Shown: positions 23,077-33,810 of the stretch, piece after piece
How the letters are laid out: every line of letters starts with the position of its first letter
How positions within the stretch are numbered: the stretch's first letter is position 1
Assembly: GCA_020744425.1 (NCBI GenBank)
Contig: JAGMUV010000009.1
Span: 1,178,001 to 1,242,000 of the forward strand
DNA length: 64,000 nt
Direction of reading: 5' to 3'
From: Dactylonectria macrodidyma
Taxonomy: Eukaryota; Ascomycota; Sordariomycetes; Hypocreales; Nectriaceae
Translations under genes and position numbers: made by a program
The notes under the pieces: model-generated
Told to the model about the DNA's origin: nothing
Databases searched by the model: none
What the model saw: the letters and a program-made list of their open reading frames with translations, nothing else

Positions 23077-23867
23077 ATGCCTTCTCCCATCACCGTCGCC
23101 ACGTTTCAGGCTGCAGGCCTATCCACAGCCTCCAATGTCTTGGCCCAGATGATCCTCGCGCACCAGGAAAAGGTCAGGAATCCTCCCTTCGCGTCGCCCT
23201 ACGCTGTCTCAAAAATGATGCCTCCGCTTCTTCCGTGATATCTCAGCCCTAGAAATGGTCCCAATCGCTAATAGCCGTCGCCCTTAATAGCTCCCCATGA
23301 CGCTAGATATTGCCCAGCTGCTGCGCTTCGTCGCCCTCGCATTCATCACTGCTCCTCCCAATTACCACTGGCAGCAGTTCCTCGAGCGCTCATTTCCTGC
23401 GTATCCCTATCCCAGCCGCAAGAAGCGCATCGAGGATATCGAGATGAAGCCTCACGATGATGCAACCGAGCCAAAGGAAGGCCTTCTTACCCCCAGCCCG
23501 GCGACCCTGGAACCGTCGTTCAGCCTCAAGAACACACTGACCAAGTGGTTTGTCGACTGCATCACTCTTGGAGCCATCATGAACACGTGGGCTTTCCTAA
23601 TTCTCATGGGCATTTTCAAGGGCCAAGCCAGGTCCCAGATCTGGAGCAACATCATGACGGTAAGTGTCGATTCTCCTCTAACACACATGGCCACCCGCTC
23701 ATCATCTCCAGGAAACAATCCCCATCATTGTGGCTGGTTACAAGATCTGGCCGATTGCTTCCATCATCAGCTTTACCTTCATTCCAGTCCACCGTCGCAT
23801 TGTGTTTTTGAGTTTTGTTGGCCTTCTTTGGGGCATTTACATGAGTCTTGTGGCTGCAAGAGTGTAA
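23077..23867 (+). CDS. Mpv17/PXMP2 family inner-membrane protein
   Basis: A small four-helix membrane protein of the Mpv17/PXMP2/Sym1 family, found in peroxisomal or mitochondrial inner membranes and thought to form channels. Exons are 23077-23172, 23291-23659 and 23712-23867 (206 aa). Exon 1 gives MPSPITVATFQAAGLSTAS. Exon 2 contains LDIAQLLRFVALAFITAPPN and YHWQQFLERSFPAYP, matching the family's H-x-W-Y-x-x-L region. Exon 3 gives the diagnostic C-terminus: YKIWPIASIISFTFIPVHRR and SFVGLLWGIYMSLVA. The intron 1 donor is GTCAGG, which is unusual, so the exon 1/2 junction is the least certain part; the frame is preserved. Intron 2 has a standard GTAAGT donor. Confidence 0.85.
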
Positions 23868-24225
23868 AGACGTCTCAGCCTTTACAAATTCTATGAGATC
23901 TACGAAATCAGGCACAATGATGCCATCCAGGAGGGGTGATGATGATTCATGTTGGAAGATTTTGGCCTTCTTTTTACAAGCTGTGTGGTGTTGTGCGATA
24001 TGGGGTTGCTAAACACAATGGCGTGCAGTAATCAACGCCCTGAACCAAGTCATTCAAACCAGTCTGGTGTTTTGCACATAAGATAACATCATCTGTTTCA
24101 GGTGTGCTTGTAGGATGCCGTTGTTCAAGTTCAGTGAGACTATGGACAAAAAGAAGGCCCAGTCCTCACCATCACCAGCAACGCAAACAGAACCCAGACC
24201 AATCTCGTCCAAGACGTCTATGATT
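23868..24225. other. Convergent intergenic
   Basis: The 3' flanks of the Mpv17-type gene and the FAD oxidase gene. Nothing else seen. Confidence 0.6.
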
Positions 24226-26106
24226 TTAAAAACCCAGGTCCGTCAATCCTTGAATTCCTCCCACAAATTCGTTCGTCGACGGATGTTCGAAGTTGTCCCA
24301 TTCATCACTTGCTATCTGGTCTGTCAATGTAATCACATCGACAAAATCCTTGTCAACATCGATTGTCGTGACACTGATGGAAGGTTCCATCGGAGGTACC
24401 ATCATGGAGCTCTGCACCTGGGAGTTGCTCACCCCGGAGTCGTTCTCCTCAGAGCTGTTCATCGTAGGGCTACTCAACGTGCGCGAAGACATTTCGTACG
24501 TCATCAAAGCGGGCCTCACTCCCTCTGGAGCCTTCGGCGGAAGCTTCACGCTCTGAGGCCAGTTGAAGAAATTATCCTCGTCCCACATCGCCTTGACCCT
24601 CTGCAGCTCCTCGTGGTTGTCGCCGTAGTATGCTTTTTCGTGAGCCGTCTCTTTCAGAGAGGCGTCGGGGAAGTTGATGAAGGCGCCCAGTCCAGAGATT
24701 GAGTACTCTCTGAGTTTCGCATTGAATTTACTCAATACGTCTCTCATCTCTTCCTCCAAGAACTTCTCTTGCCACTGGATCATGATGTACGTGTGGTAGA
24801 CACATGTGCGCCAGGGGTAAGCTGCGTCTGCAGACTGCTTCTCGTTTGCCTTTCCTCCGGAATGGATCCAGGTAACCTGTAGCAGACCCTGCTCTCCGGT
24901 GTACTTCTTCCTGAAATCCTTCATCTCCTGCCTAATGATAGCAGTGATCGTCTCAATCTTCTCCCTCTCGTTTGTGAAAACAAAGGACGTATAGATGCTG
25001 AAGGATGGGTTTGAAGGGAACGCCCTGGTCATTTCCTCCGACCACTGCGCCACGAGCGTCTCGTGGAGAAAGCGCGTCGACTTTTCCTGCAGCGCTCGTC
25101 GCTTGAGCTGCCTCGCCAGCGTCCCCTTTCCGGCTGATCCAATGTGCTTGTCAATCAGACCGTTAAAATCTTTCTGTATGCCGTTGTAGTAGACGAGGAA
25201 CCGGACTGCAGGCTCGGACTTTCTCTGCTGTGAAAGGTCGCACAACCAAGAGCTGTCAATGGTCATGTCGTTTTCCCAAGGTGCCGTGTAGAAGGTGTTC
25301 ATAGTTTCCATGAAGCCGGCCATGTCTTCGACCTCTTCTCCCTCAGTGACTGCGGCCCCTTCTTTCTTGGGATCTTCGACGGGTTCTTTGGGGGACCATG
25401 TAAATCTCCCAGCAACAACCATAGGGCCGTGAAGCTTTTGAAGCTGCATCTTCAATTCGACCAAAACGCCAAAGTTGCCACCACCAGCACCGCAGAGCGC
25501 CCAGAAGAGTTTGTCTTTCCTTTTGTCGTCGTTTTTCTTCTTTAGAACGACCAATTCACCGTCTGCGGTGACAATGGTAGCCTCAAGCAACGTGTCGCTT
25601 CCCATTCCGAAACTTCGCGTGAATGGGCCGAGACCGCTACCCAGAATGAACCCACTGACTCCAACAGTAGGGCATCGCCCGCCGTTGATGATGAATCCAT
25701 CGTGATGATCATTGACCAATTCCTTGTACGCATGGCCCCAGAGCGCGCCTCCTTGCATCGCGACGGTCTCTGCTTCCACGTCGAGCCTGACTCTCTTCAT
25801 GTTGACGAGATCCAGAAGGATGCCCGTGTTGGTGGTGGAAAATCCAGCATACGAGTGGCCGCCATTCTTGATAATGAGGGGGATGGCCTTCGCTTTCGCT
25901 CGCCGAATAATTGTGCAAACTTGCATGTTGTGTTCAGGCTGGACAACGCACGCAGGCCTCGTGAAGCGGTACAGGAGATTAGCGGTCGCAACGGCACGCT
26001 CATACTCCGTCTCTCCAGGAGTGTGGACCGGGATCTGTTTGGATTTGAAGAACCCAACTTGATCCATGCCCAGGTCCTTGATTTCGTCTATGGTTCGAAT
26101 ACCCAT
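24226..26106 (-). CDS. Berberine-bridge-enzyme-like FAD-linked oxidoreductase
   Basis: An intronless gene of 626 aa. The first ATG is at 26106 (MGIRTIDEIKDLG). The FAD_binding_4 domain covers about residues 50-230, with both covalent FAD anchor sites visible: the His in IKNGGHSYAG and the Cys in GGRCPTVGVSGF. This indicates bicovalently bound FAD. A substrate domain follows. The BBE motif near residues 480-515 (KAYYGDNHEELQRVKAMWDEDNFFNW) closes the enzyme proper. After it comes an extra tail of about 110 residues, rich in Ser, Asp and Glu, that such enzymes normally lack. There is no N-terminal signal peptide, unlike many secreted members. Such enzymes oxidise sugars, alkaloids or cannabinoid-like phenolics; the substrate here is unknown. 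The promoter carries a 96-bp tandem duplication (listed separately). Confidence 0.92.
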   Translation of the reverse strand: MGIRTIDEIKDLGMDQVGFFKSKQIPVHTPGETEYERAVATANLLYRFTRPACVVQPEHNMQVCTIIRRAKAKAIPLIIKNGGHSYAGFSTTNTGILLDLVNMKRVRLDVEAETVAMQGGALWGHAYKELVNDHHDGFIINGGRCPTVGVSGFILGSGLGPFTRSFGMGSDTLLEATIVTADGELVVLKKKNDDKRKDKLFWALCGAGGGNFGVLVELKMQLQKLHGPMVVAGRFTWSPKEPVEDPKKEGAAVTEGEEVEDMAGFMETMNTFYTAPWENDMTIDSSWLCDLSQQRKSEPAVRFLVYYNGIQKDFNGLIDKHIGSAGKGTLARQLKRRALQEKSTRFLHETLVAQWSEEMTRAFPSNPSFSIYTSFVFTNEREKIETITAIIRQEMKDFRKKYTGEQGLLQVTWIHSGGKANEKQSADAAYPWRTCVYHTYIMIQWQEKFLEEEMRDVLSKFNAKLREYSISGLGAFINFPDASLKETAHEKAYYGDNHEELQRVKAMWDEDNFFNWPQSVKLPPKAPEGVRPALMTYEMSSRTLSSPTMNSSEENDSGVSNSQVQSSMMVPPMEPSISVTTIDVDKDFVDVITLTDQIASDEWDNFEHPSTNEFVGGIQGLTDLGF

Positions 26107-27107
26107 CGTGATAAGATCCTCGATAGAATAGATCAAAGGTTGTTAGTGTTGGTGTTGGTTTAGTGACGATTCAGCGTGACTTGTTTGATGTACCCGCGTT
26201 TCGGTAATGATCGAAGATAGAAAATCGAGGGGACGAAAAGAACGACGTCCTAAAATGAAAACTTTGATGGAAACCCGTGATATTATGCTCACTGTTTGTC
26301 ATTGTGGTTCGATTGGGCTGACTTGCAGCAGCGTGTTTTCCTCAGGTATATCTGCAGTCAATGTCTCAGCAATGACCTCGTGAAGACCCTATGTAGCCAT
26401 TGATACGATTGGGTTGACTTGCAGCAGCGTGTTTTCCTCAGGTATATCTGCAGTCAATGTCTCAGCAATGACCTCGTGAAGATCCTATGTGACCATTGAT
26501 ACGATTGGATTGGGAGCGGTGACCCATTATGCAAAAACTCTGTGAAGCGCAGTTATAAATCCAGCCTAGTAGATGCAAAATTGTCCAATAGTCCCCTGTA
26601 CGTTTAAATAGTGTCTCTTGAGCCTCCCTGCGTAACTGCGAATAACCGTTTTGGGGAGCGGCACGAAGCTCCGCATGAAGGCTGCAGCCAATTGAACCCC
26701 AACACGTTGATAAGCGGCCCCATAAGTAGCTAAATAGGTGCAAGATCAACTCTTCAGCCAGCCTCATATCTATACTATCTAGAAGCATCTAGAGCTAAGT
26801 GATGCCCCTCGCATATTTATTGTCTCAGGTTACGCGTCCATGTTTTCGCTGCAACCTGCTGTGTGCTAATTCTGTTCTAGGAACAACAATCAGCTATCTC
26901 ACTAGGCGGGGGTCGGAACTCGTAGTAGCTAACGAACAAAAGTAAGGATTTCATCAAAGGGCAATGCTCTATTGAAGCATGAATCTCAGATCTAAACCAA
27001 ATGTTCGAAATCGTCCGAAAAGCGGCAACTAAGAAGCTATAGTACATAGGATCACCCCCATACCTGTACATCTATATTGAGCATCTAGAACTCAACGCTT
27101 TTTTCCC
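26107..27107. other. Intergenic between FAD oxidase and polygalacturonase
   Basis: The promoter side of the FAD oxidase gene, including the tandem duplication at 26310-26501, and the 3' side of the polygalacturonase gene. No supported coding sequence. Confidence 0.6.
26310..26513. repeat. Two tandem copies of a 96-bp unit plus a third partial start
   Basis: Units start at 26310 and 26406. Both begin CGATTGGGYTGACTTGCAGC and continue with GTGTTTTCCTCAGG, CTGCAGTCAATG and ATGACCTCGTGAAG. They differ at only a handful of positions, for example GGGCTG/GGGTTG and GACCC/GATCC. A third copy begins at 26502 (CGATTGGATTGG) and is lost after about 12 bases. The block lies 200-400 bp upstream of the FAD oxidase start, so it duplicates part of its promoter. 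Confidence 0.95.
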
Positions 27108-28806
27108 TTAACCCTGGGAAGTGTCGCGGTCGGGGGAGTTCGGATCATAGCAAGAAATGTCAAGCAACCCATTGTCGAGGTTGACACACTCGTACACGGG
27201 TGCCTCTCCACTGGGAACGGTAACGGAAATGTTCTTGACTTCAATGTTGGTGCATCGCTACGTAGAGATGAAATGTCAGCATTAGTCACAATATGAAGGG
27301 GTGTGTTTTCCTTACGTCGGCTGCACTGCAAATGAGAGTGCCTGCTCGAGGATCGTATTTCTTGGACGTGGTTCCCCACATGTTCTTCAAGGTGACGTCT
27401 TCAATCGTCAAGTTTGCCTATGCCAGTTGTCAGCGTGCCAGTCTTAATCGAAAATTGCTTAATAATTTCTTACTGGGAACTCATTGCAAAGAGTCTGGTT
27501 CTTCTGGCCGTAGCACTGGGTGATAGTGATAGCGTTGTCGTTGTTGTCGTGGTGGAACAGATCGTACGTGACATTTCGCACATATCCAAGGCCGCCGCCA
27601 CCGTTGAGCGTAGCTTGGAAATCGGTCTCGATGCCAGGCCAAACCTTGATTCTCGCTCCGTCGCTAGCATTGGACATGGAGATGTTGTAGATGAAGAGAT
27701 TCTCTGCAATGTCGATGACGCCCTTGTATTGGCCGAGGGAGCCGACACTGATTCCGTGAGATCCGTTGCAGACCAGGTTCTGGACGACAACATTGGTGCT
27801 GTTGGGCTTGAATGAAACGCAGTCTACACATATTCCCAGGCGTTAGTCTTTTGCTGTATTCTTTGATTTTTGCAGCATGAATAGGGTTGCTTACCATCTG
27901 TGTTGTCGATCCTCGAGTTCTGAATGACAACTCTGTTTGAGCGGTAGGTATCCCAACCATCCGAGTTTGCAATCTTGGTTCCCGAGGAGCTCTAAAAACT
28001 CGTTAGAATGATATTCAGTGTGTGGGAAGTCAGACTAACCGAGGCTTTCAAGACCATGTCAGAAATGAGGACATCGGTACTGTTAGCGATGATGTTGAAC
28101 CACTATCACTGGTTAGAAACTAGCATATCCGTAAGCTTCTCTGTGGATTTACGTACATTCGGGGGGTTTCGCATCCGCAGATTCGACATGGTGGCACCTT
28201 CCACTCCTTCAAAAGTGAAGAGAATGGGTCGCAGAAGCTATGGCTTGGGTTAGTGACTGAAATGAAAATGCATTGAATAAATCATACGGTCTTGTTGACT
28301 GCCACCTCCGCCCAGTAATCCTCACCATGACCATCAAGCACGGACTTGTCATTGGTCAGGTCGCCGTAGATGTTGATATCCTTGCCACCAAATTTCCAGA
28401 AGGAGGACATGTTCTGGAATGGGAACTTGAAGCTGTGGTCCGCCCAGTAGTAGACATCGTCCTTGAAGTCAACCTGTCCAGTGATGACCACGTCGACGTG
28501 CTTCAAGAAGGTGAGGTCAAGCGGGGACGCAACCGTGTAGGTATCATCCATGACCACGGTTCCTCCATTGTTGCACTTCTTGAAGGCCTTCAGAATGCGG
28601 GGCGCATCGTTCTTGTTGGTGCCGGTCGTAGGCTTGACGTAGCAATATCGGCCCTTGTGTCGCGGAGGAGAATAAGGCATGGACTTGCCGGAATTGTACG
28701 GCGAGGGTACCACATGCGGCCGCTTTGGGATGTTGTGCTTTGTCGCTGAGACGGACGACAGCAAGTCGCACGCGGCGAGGAAATAGAGCAGCGATTGGCC
28801 AAGCAT
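27108..28806 (-). CDS. Exopolygalacturonase, GH28
   Basis: A secreted pectinase releasing galacturonic acid from the non-reducing end of polygalacturonate. Seven exons: 28806-28288, 28237-28157, 28102-28040, 27991-27895, 27823-27474, 27417-27316 and 27257-27108 (453 aa). All six introns are about 50-75 bp and keep frame. The start gives a signal peptide ([21 protein letters not shown]). The four GH28 motifs are present: NSDGWD, NTDDC (catalytic Asp pair), the GSHGIS His motif, and ARIKVW. The insertions around [10 protein letters not shown] and the C-terminal [13 protein letters not shown] resemble exo-acting rather than endo-acting members. Many N-glycosylation sequons are present (NMSS, NSTD, NSTN, NGSHG). 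It probably helps in plant cell-wall use; regulation cannot be read here. Confidence 0.94.
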
Positions 28807-30273
28807 GATGACTGGAGATCTCCCAGAGACGGAAGAGGAATTACAGGAAGCCTTGGTGGGTGGCAAAAGGCATATCGAGCAGGTTACATCAACATGGAGC
28901 TCCCTACTTATAAGAAACAATTCGCTACAACACAGAGCCATCAATGCCGGGAATTTAGGCTCAGAACTCCCTAGGCCGAAGATCGCCGGCTTCTCATACG
29001 TGGAACATTTTCCCCATCATCCGGTCTTTTCCCCAGACCCGGCCAACCCAAGTCAGGACATTTGATGATGTGTTAAACTCCACAAACAAATCTTCTCCTC
29101 ATTATCACCCCACGCCCCGCATGTCCCCCAAGCGTTCCTTGCGTACTATGCGGGGGGTGGTTGGGGTTTGGGGGCTCGTATCCGTCGATGGTTACATGGC
29201 CGCCCCGCTACCATGTTGCGGGCTTGTGATTAGGACAAGGGTCGTCAGTTTTGACAGATTCTGCACCAATGAGCATCCTTGTGGAAGAGAACATGAATAA
29301 GTTGTTCGCCCAGTTGCCGTCTCTCAGGCCCGAGGCCCGAGAGATATATCAAGCGGTGAGAATAGATGTGATGACATGAGTAATATCACAGGCCGGGTTC
29401 CTTAGTAGGCGTGGCGTATTGCGTAAGAACGTTGAAGAAAGCAAACATCATCTGTGAGGGCAGCTTGATGCATTCTCAAGGAGTGTCCCTGTTAGTTGCA
29501 CTTACATGAACTTTGTCTTCAATTAGCTTTCCGAAGGAAATTAGCACATTAGCCGAACTAGCAGAAGTCTTGAATGACACGAAAGCTCGGGCAGAAAGTG
29601 ACACAGCCGAATATAAACGACAAGATCACATGTGGCAGCTATGCAAGCTGTTCCTGGTCCTGCAGAGTAAAATTAAACCCGCGTGGATATGGGTCACTGA
29701 TTAGGCTCAAAATAAGGGGCTGCAGCATTGCAATGAGGAGAAGATTAGGTTCGCATTGTTACCAAGGCGGAAAATTCGGCAATGCGGCAGATTTAGCCTG
29801 ATACTAGATGATGGCTAGAAGGGCGACATGACCACCGACCCTTGAACCATGGCGATTCATGCTTCATCTAGAGTGGACCCCCACAGTATATATACCCCAA
29901 ATAACCCTTCCGAGATCAGATTGCGTTTCTCAGCTGTCATCCTCAATCGAACTTCGAGTCAGTCAATTGATTTTTCCATTCCTAGCAAATGCAGATGCTC
30001 AGGTAACGGCCGAACTCATGATCGGGGAAATCAGCCATATGGTTGTTCGGAAAGCCCGAACGTCAGGTAATCAGAAGCAAGAACACGGACGCCATTAGCA
30101 ATACGGCGGTTCACGAATAAGCCATCCCGGCGGTCGTTGGAAGACAATTACTCATGAGCTTTGAACTACTTGGACTTTTCTGAGCCATGGCGTGTCAGGA
30201 TGTGGTGGAATTCCTATCACCCAACGTCCTTGACCAAAATCGTCTAGCTTGGATAGATAAGGTCAGGGTCCAG
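28807..30273. other. Intergenic, 1.5 kb, with one coding-like island
   Basis: The polygalacturonase promoter side and the 3' side of the M24 gene. An open stretch at about 29524-29704 (plus strand) has protein-like composition but no ATG and no recognisable family; it may be a relic. Nothing else seen. Confidence 0.45.
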
Positions 30274-31034
30274 CTAGTCCACAGTCAGAAGTTGTTCATA
30301 GAAACCACCAAATCCTCTCTCCTTGTCGTGAAGATGTATTTCCAAAATCCAATGCCGTTTATGTCCGTCCTTACCCACACTGTTCATCGAATTGTTATTT
30401 CCTTTAGCAATGTAGAGACTAATCTTGTCGCGTGGGATACGTTCATGAGGAAATGATCCAACGATGTGTCCTGCGATCGGAGCGCCGAATTTCCATCCAT
30501 CTTGTTCAGCAGTTTTAGATGCAATCTCGTAGAGCTCCTCTCCGGTCATATCTGGATTTTTGGAATATTGTTCCTTGACTTTGAGCCAAATTGGCTCAAG
30601 AGCGTCACGTAGTTTCTTCTTGTATGGGTCGTTTCCCCTTTTAGGGTTTCTAGATTAGCAGCTGTCTTGTCTAGTTGACGTGGCGTGCATTCTTACTGCA
30701 CATATGTTCGACCAAAGTCGGCCTCCCAGGATTCAAAAACCGGCCCGAGGTCGACGACAAGAATGTCATCTTCTTGAATTATTCGATCTGGAGGATTATC
30801 CTCGAAGGGCCTCAACGTATTCGGTCCGCTCCTGATCACTCGTTTATGCCAATGCGTCTTCACTCCATGTCGTTGAGCTCCAAGTTCGTGAATTTTGTCG
30901 TTCAATTCCTTTTCGCTAATTCCTGGGCGGATGAGGTCTCGCTCGATCTCTTCAAAGAGCCCAATTGCCTTAGATTGTGCGTCCAACAGATAGGCAGCAC
31001 GTTCAGCCTCAGCCGATTTCTCGTTTGGTTCCAT
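30274..31034 (-). CDS. M24 (creatinase/aminopeptidase P fold) metallopeptidase-like protein
   Basis: Exons are 31034-30697 and 30649-30274 (237 aa). The ATG at 31034 gives MEPNEKSAEAERAAYLLDAQ. The intron (47 bp) keeps frame. The pita-bread fold's metal ligands are all visible: two Asp in ILVVDLGPVFESWEADFGRT (D-x10-D), His in APIAGHIVG, Glu in HWILEIHLH and the final Glu in FYEQLLTVD. An active dinuclear metalloenzyme is therefore plausible. The N-terminal creatinase domain of prolidases and aminopeptidase P is missing, so this is a stand-alone catalytic domain. The residues following the His (SFPHERIPRDK) differ from classic Xaa-Pro peptidases. The family includes bacterial-like M24 proteins of unknown substrate. 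Confidence 0.85.
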
Positions 31035-32622
31035 GTTGAGGGCGTGACAAATGGTGGAGTTGAAGAATTTGAAATGAACGAAGGATGAATGGCCGATGTT
31101 GATGGTCAATTTATAGCAGTATTTCCCCGCACGTTAATCACTTATCGTCAACCGTGACTGACTGTCGGATCGTATTCTGGCTGACGTAATTCTGGGGAAG
31201 TTTGACTCATAGGTACATCCTCAGAGTGCGGCAATCGGCGAGAGGGGCAAGATTTACTACATGTAGATGATATTGCAGTTCCTGATGAAGGGGTTTGGAA
31301 GAATGGTCTTCTGCTTACTTGGAACTGCCTCATGAGTATCTTGCTTTACATGTTTGAATGAACGTTGACCCAACATATTCCCTCGGGGAGTGGGAAACGA
31401 TTCGCCTTTAATCAGTTTCATAGAGCCTCCATGCTGAGGGTGAAGTCGCAGTTTCCTCTTCGTTATCGTGTACGGTCAAAGGGTAAAAACAAAAAGCCAA
31501 ATGGGGACGACTGGTGAAAGCGGTGGAGGGTGGGACAGTGGATAGAACACCACATTGCGTCACACAAATAGTTCATCCGATGAGCAGCACAGTGGAGGTA
31601 TAGTCGGCTATTAATTGAGGCTTCTATCTGATTAGTAAGTATTATAATGGCCAGAAAATGAATTTAGTCAGAAAATAATGCATTGTTTAGCATGGCAAGG
31701 CCGCAAGAGTTAGGCTATGAAGACTAGCAACCCAAAAGATGGTAACAACTAAAAGACATGGCCCCTAGCAGAAGAAAGCTTGATACCCAGCCGTTTATAT
31801 CTATTCCCTGCGTGGTCAGTCCATGACGCCTGCCACTTAGGGCCATCTTACTGGTACAACGGTGGGAAAGCCTGATACTTCGGGATATCAGGCCCCACAA
31901 GTCCGGCATGTGCGGAACAAGGTACGGAGTAATGCGAAAAGAAACGCAACATCCTAGCAGAAAATAAAAGTAGGGCCAGTTCGAGATTTCCCGAGGATAC
32001 CGGGAGGAACGGGCCTTGGGGCCTTGTAGGGCTGCCCATACTGATACCCTACCCATGTACCACGGGTTCCTCATCCATGCATGACGCCATCAACTCATTG
32101 CCTTGTTCGGATGTAAACAACCCATTCTCAAGGTGGCCGGCTCTACAAGTAGCTCGCAGTGTTACTCCGAAACCGCAACCCCTCCTCCTACACGTCGGAA
32201 ATATGTCGGTGCCCAAAGCCCATGTCATGTCACGTCACCAGGTCACCTGCGGATCACGTAACGAGCCTGTTATTTCCGGTCCGCTCAATGGAGACGACGG
32301 GGATTGATAACGGCCTTATAGAGTAAAGAGCAGCAAGTTGTCCCATCCGGAATGCACGGAGATGAGGCGACTGGCCGTTATCACAGCGAACCCGGAAGGT
32401 GAGTAACCCGCCGGACACACATGTTTGTCAGCTGCTGCATCCATGTTACATCCAACGCTCGCCGGCTGGCTCGGAGTCAGACAACTGGTCCGAACCGAGT
32501 CATCTGATATTATTCATCCATATGTTTCCGACGTTGTAGAAATATGACAATAAGAAATCCCCTAATTTCCCTCCGAAAACCCCTCTTGGCGGTCTGCCTC
32601 TGTCATAACCTTCGCCAGCATC
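31035..32622. other. Divergent promoter region, 1.6 kb
   Basis: It lies between the M24 gene and the Erg6-like methyltransferase gene. Short frames at 31148-31333 and 31724-32074 look like chance. No supported feature. Confidence 0.5.
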
Positions 32623-33810
32623 ATGACTCTAGCCGCAGTTGCAACGCCGATCGACACGGCACTTCAAAGTACTCCTTCTATGAGAGGAACTTCTCTCTCT
32701 AGTGACACTCTTAACAAAAGTGCGCTCGCTTCACCCACCACTCGCTTTTCTGCGGCCAAACGCCATGATGCCGACCAGAATATTTCGCCGAAACGGTGGA
32801 AGACCTTCCTCAAGGCCTTCAAACACATTTACAGCCTTACTCCAAAAGAAGTTGACGACTTCATGGCTTCCTATGAGATTTACAATCTAGATTGGGCCAA
32901 CACTGATCAAATGGTTGCGGCATTTGGCCCCAACTACCAGCAACGAGTTGGAGATTGCTTGCGAGCATATTACTCAGTCCTCAACCACCTGTGCAGCCTC
33001 GGAGATGTTGAGAAGATGTACATTCCCCCTCTAATGGATATGAAGGCGTCAGTTCTGGAAAACCAGTTACTGAATGAGGAGGACATCGCCCATGAGGTCG
33101 GGCTAGGACCCGGTATGAGAGTTTTAGACCTGGGATGTGGTCGAGGAAGAGTTGCCGCACACATGACCAGCATTTCCGGGGCGCAGATCGTTGGGCTCAA
33201 CATCGATTCTGATCAAATAGCTCAAGCGAGAGAGTTTAACGGCGCTCTTGGATTCGGCAATCAGTTTGTGGTCCACGACCAGAACGACTTGCCGTTGCCT
33301 TTCGCAGACGAGTCCTTTGACGCATTTTACGAGATTCAAGCTCTTAGCTTATGCAAAGACCCTTCAATACTCTTCAAAGAGGTTTACAGGGTGTTGAAGC
33401 CGGGCGCCAAGTTCCTTCTGTTGGATTGGGTTAGTTTGCCTGCTTACAACCCCGAAAACGTCAAGCATGCCGGCTTAATGCGACGAGTCAAACCTCTGAT
33501 TGGTGCTGTGGGCACTCCAACGCCGACAAGCTTAGAGAACGCTTTGAAAGATGCTGGCCTCATTCTGAAGAAATCTGACAACCCTAGTATTGATGGTCTG
33601 CAAGCTCCGCTCATTGACAAAGTGGACATCTATTTTCGGTCTCTGAGGCACATCATCCACGGATTAACGAAGGTACACTTACTACCGCAGCATTTCACGA
33701 CTTTGATTGATCGTCTATGTCTGGATGGACAGGCGTTTGTGGAGATGGATAACCTGCGCTTGATCACAACAACATATCGGATCGTTGCCCAGAAACCGGC
33801 AGTGGCATAA
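32623..33810 (+). CDS. Sterol-C24-methyltransferase-like (Erg6-like) SAM methyltransferase
   Basis: A single-exon gene of 395 aa from ATG 32623. The N-terminal 60 residues are Ser/Thr/Ala-rich and poorly structured. The catalytic domain has motif I MRVLDLGCGRGRVAAHM, then QIVGLNIDSDQIAQAREFN (the SMT-type region after motif I), an acidic loop FADESFDAFYEIQAL, and YRVLKPGAKFLLLDWVSL. This arrangement follows Erg6 and its plant relatives, and the C-terminal half (YFRSLRHIIHG...) matches the sterol MT C-terminal region. Motif I reads GCGRGR where canonical Erg6 has a GCGVGGP-type loop. It is therefore more likely a diverged paralogue methylating another triterpenoid or sterol-like substrate than the housekeeping enzyme. 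No terpene genes are adjacent. Confidence 0.85.
   Translation: MTLAAVATPIDTALQSTPSMRGTSLSSDTLNKSALASPTTRFSAAKRHDADQNISPKRWKTFLKAFKHIYSLTPKEVDDFMASYEIYNLDWANTDQMVAAFGPNYQQRVGDCLRAYYSVLNHLCSLGDVEKMYIPPLMDMKASVLENQLLNEEDIAHEVGLGPGMRVLDLGCGRGRVAAHMTSISGAQIVGLNIDSDQIAQAREFNGALGFGNQFVVHDQNDLPLPFADESFDAFYEIQALSLCKDPSILFKEVYRVLKPGAKFLLLDWVSLPAYNPENVKHAGLMRRVKPLIGAVGTPTPTSLENALKDAGLILKKSDNPSIDGLQAPLIDKVDIYFRSLRHIIHGLTKVHLLPQHFTTLIDRLCLDGQAFVEMDNLRLITTTYRIVAQKPAVA

Noticed and set aside
31724..32074. 116-codon minus-strand frame
   Set aside because: No recognisable domain, mixed hydrophobic and basic composition, within a divergent promoter region.
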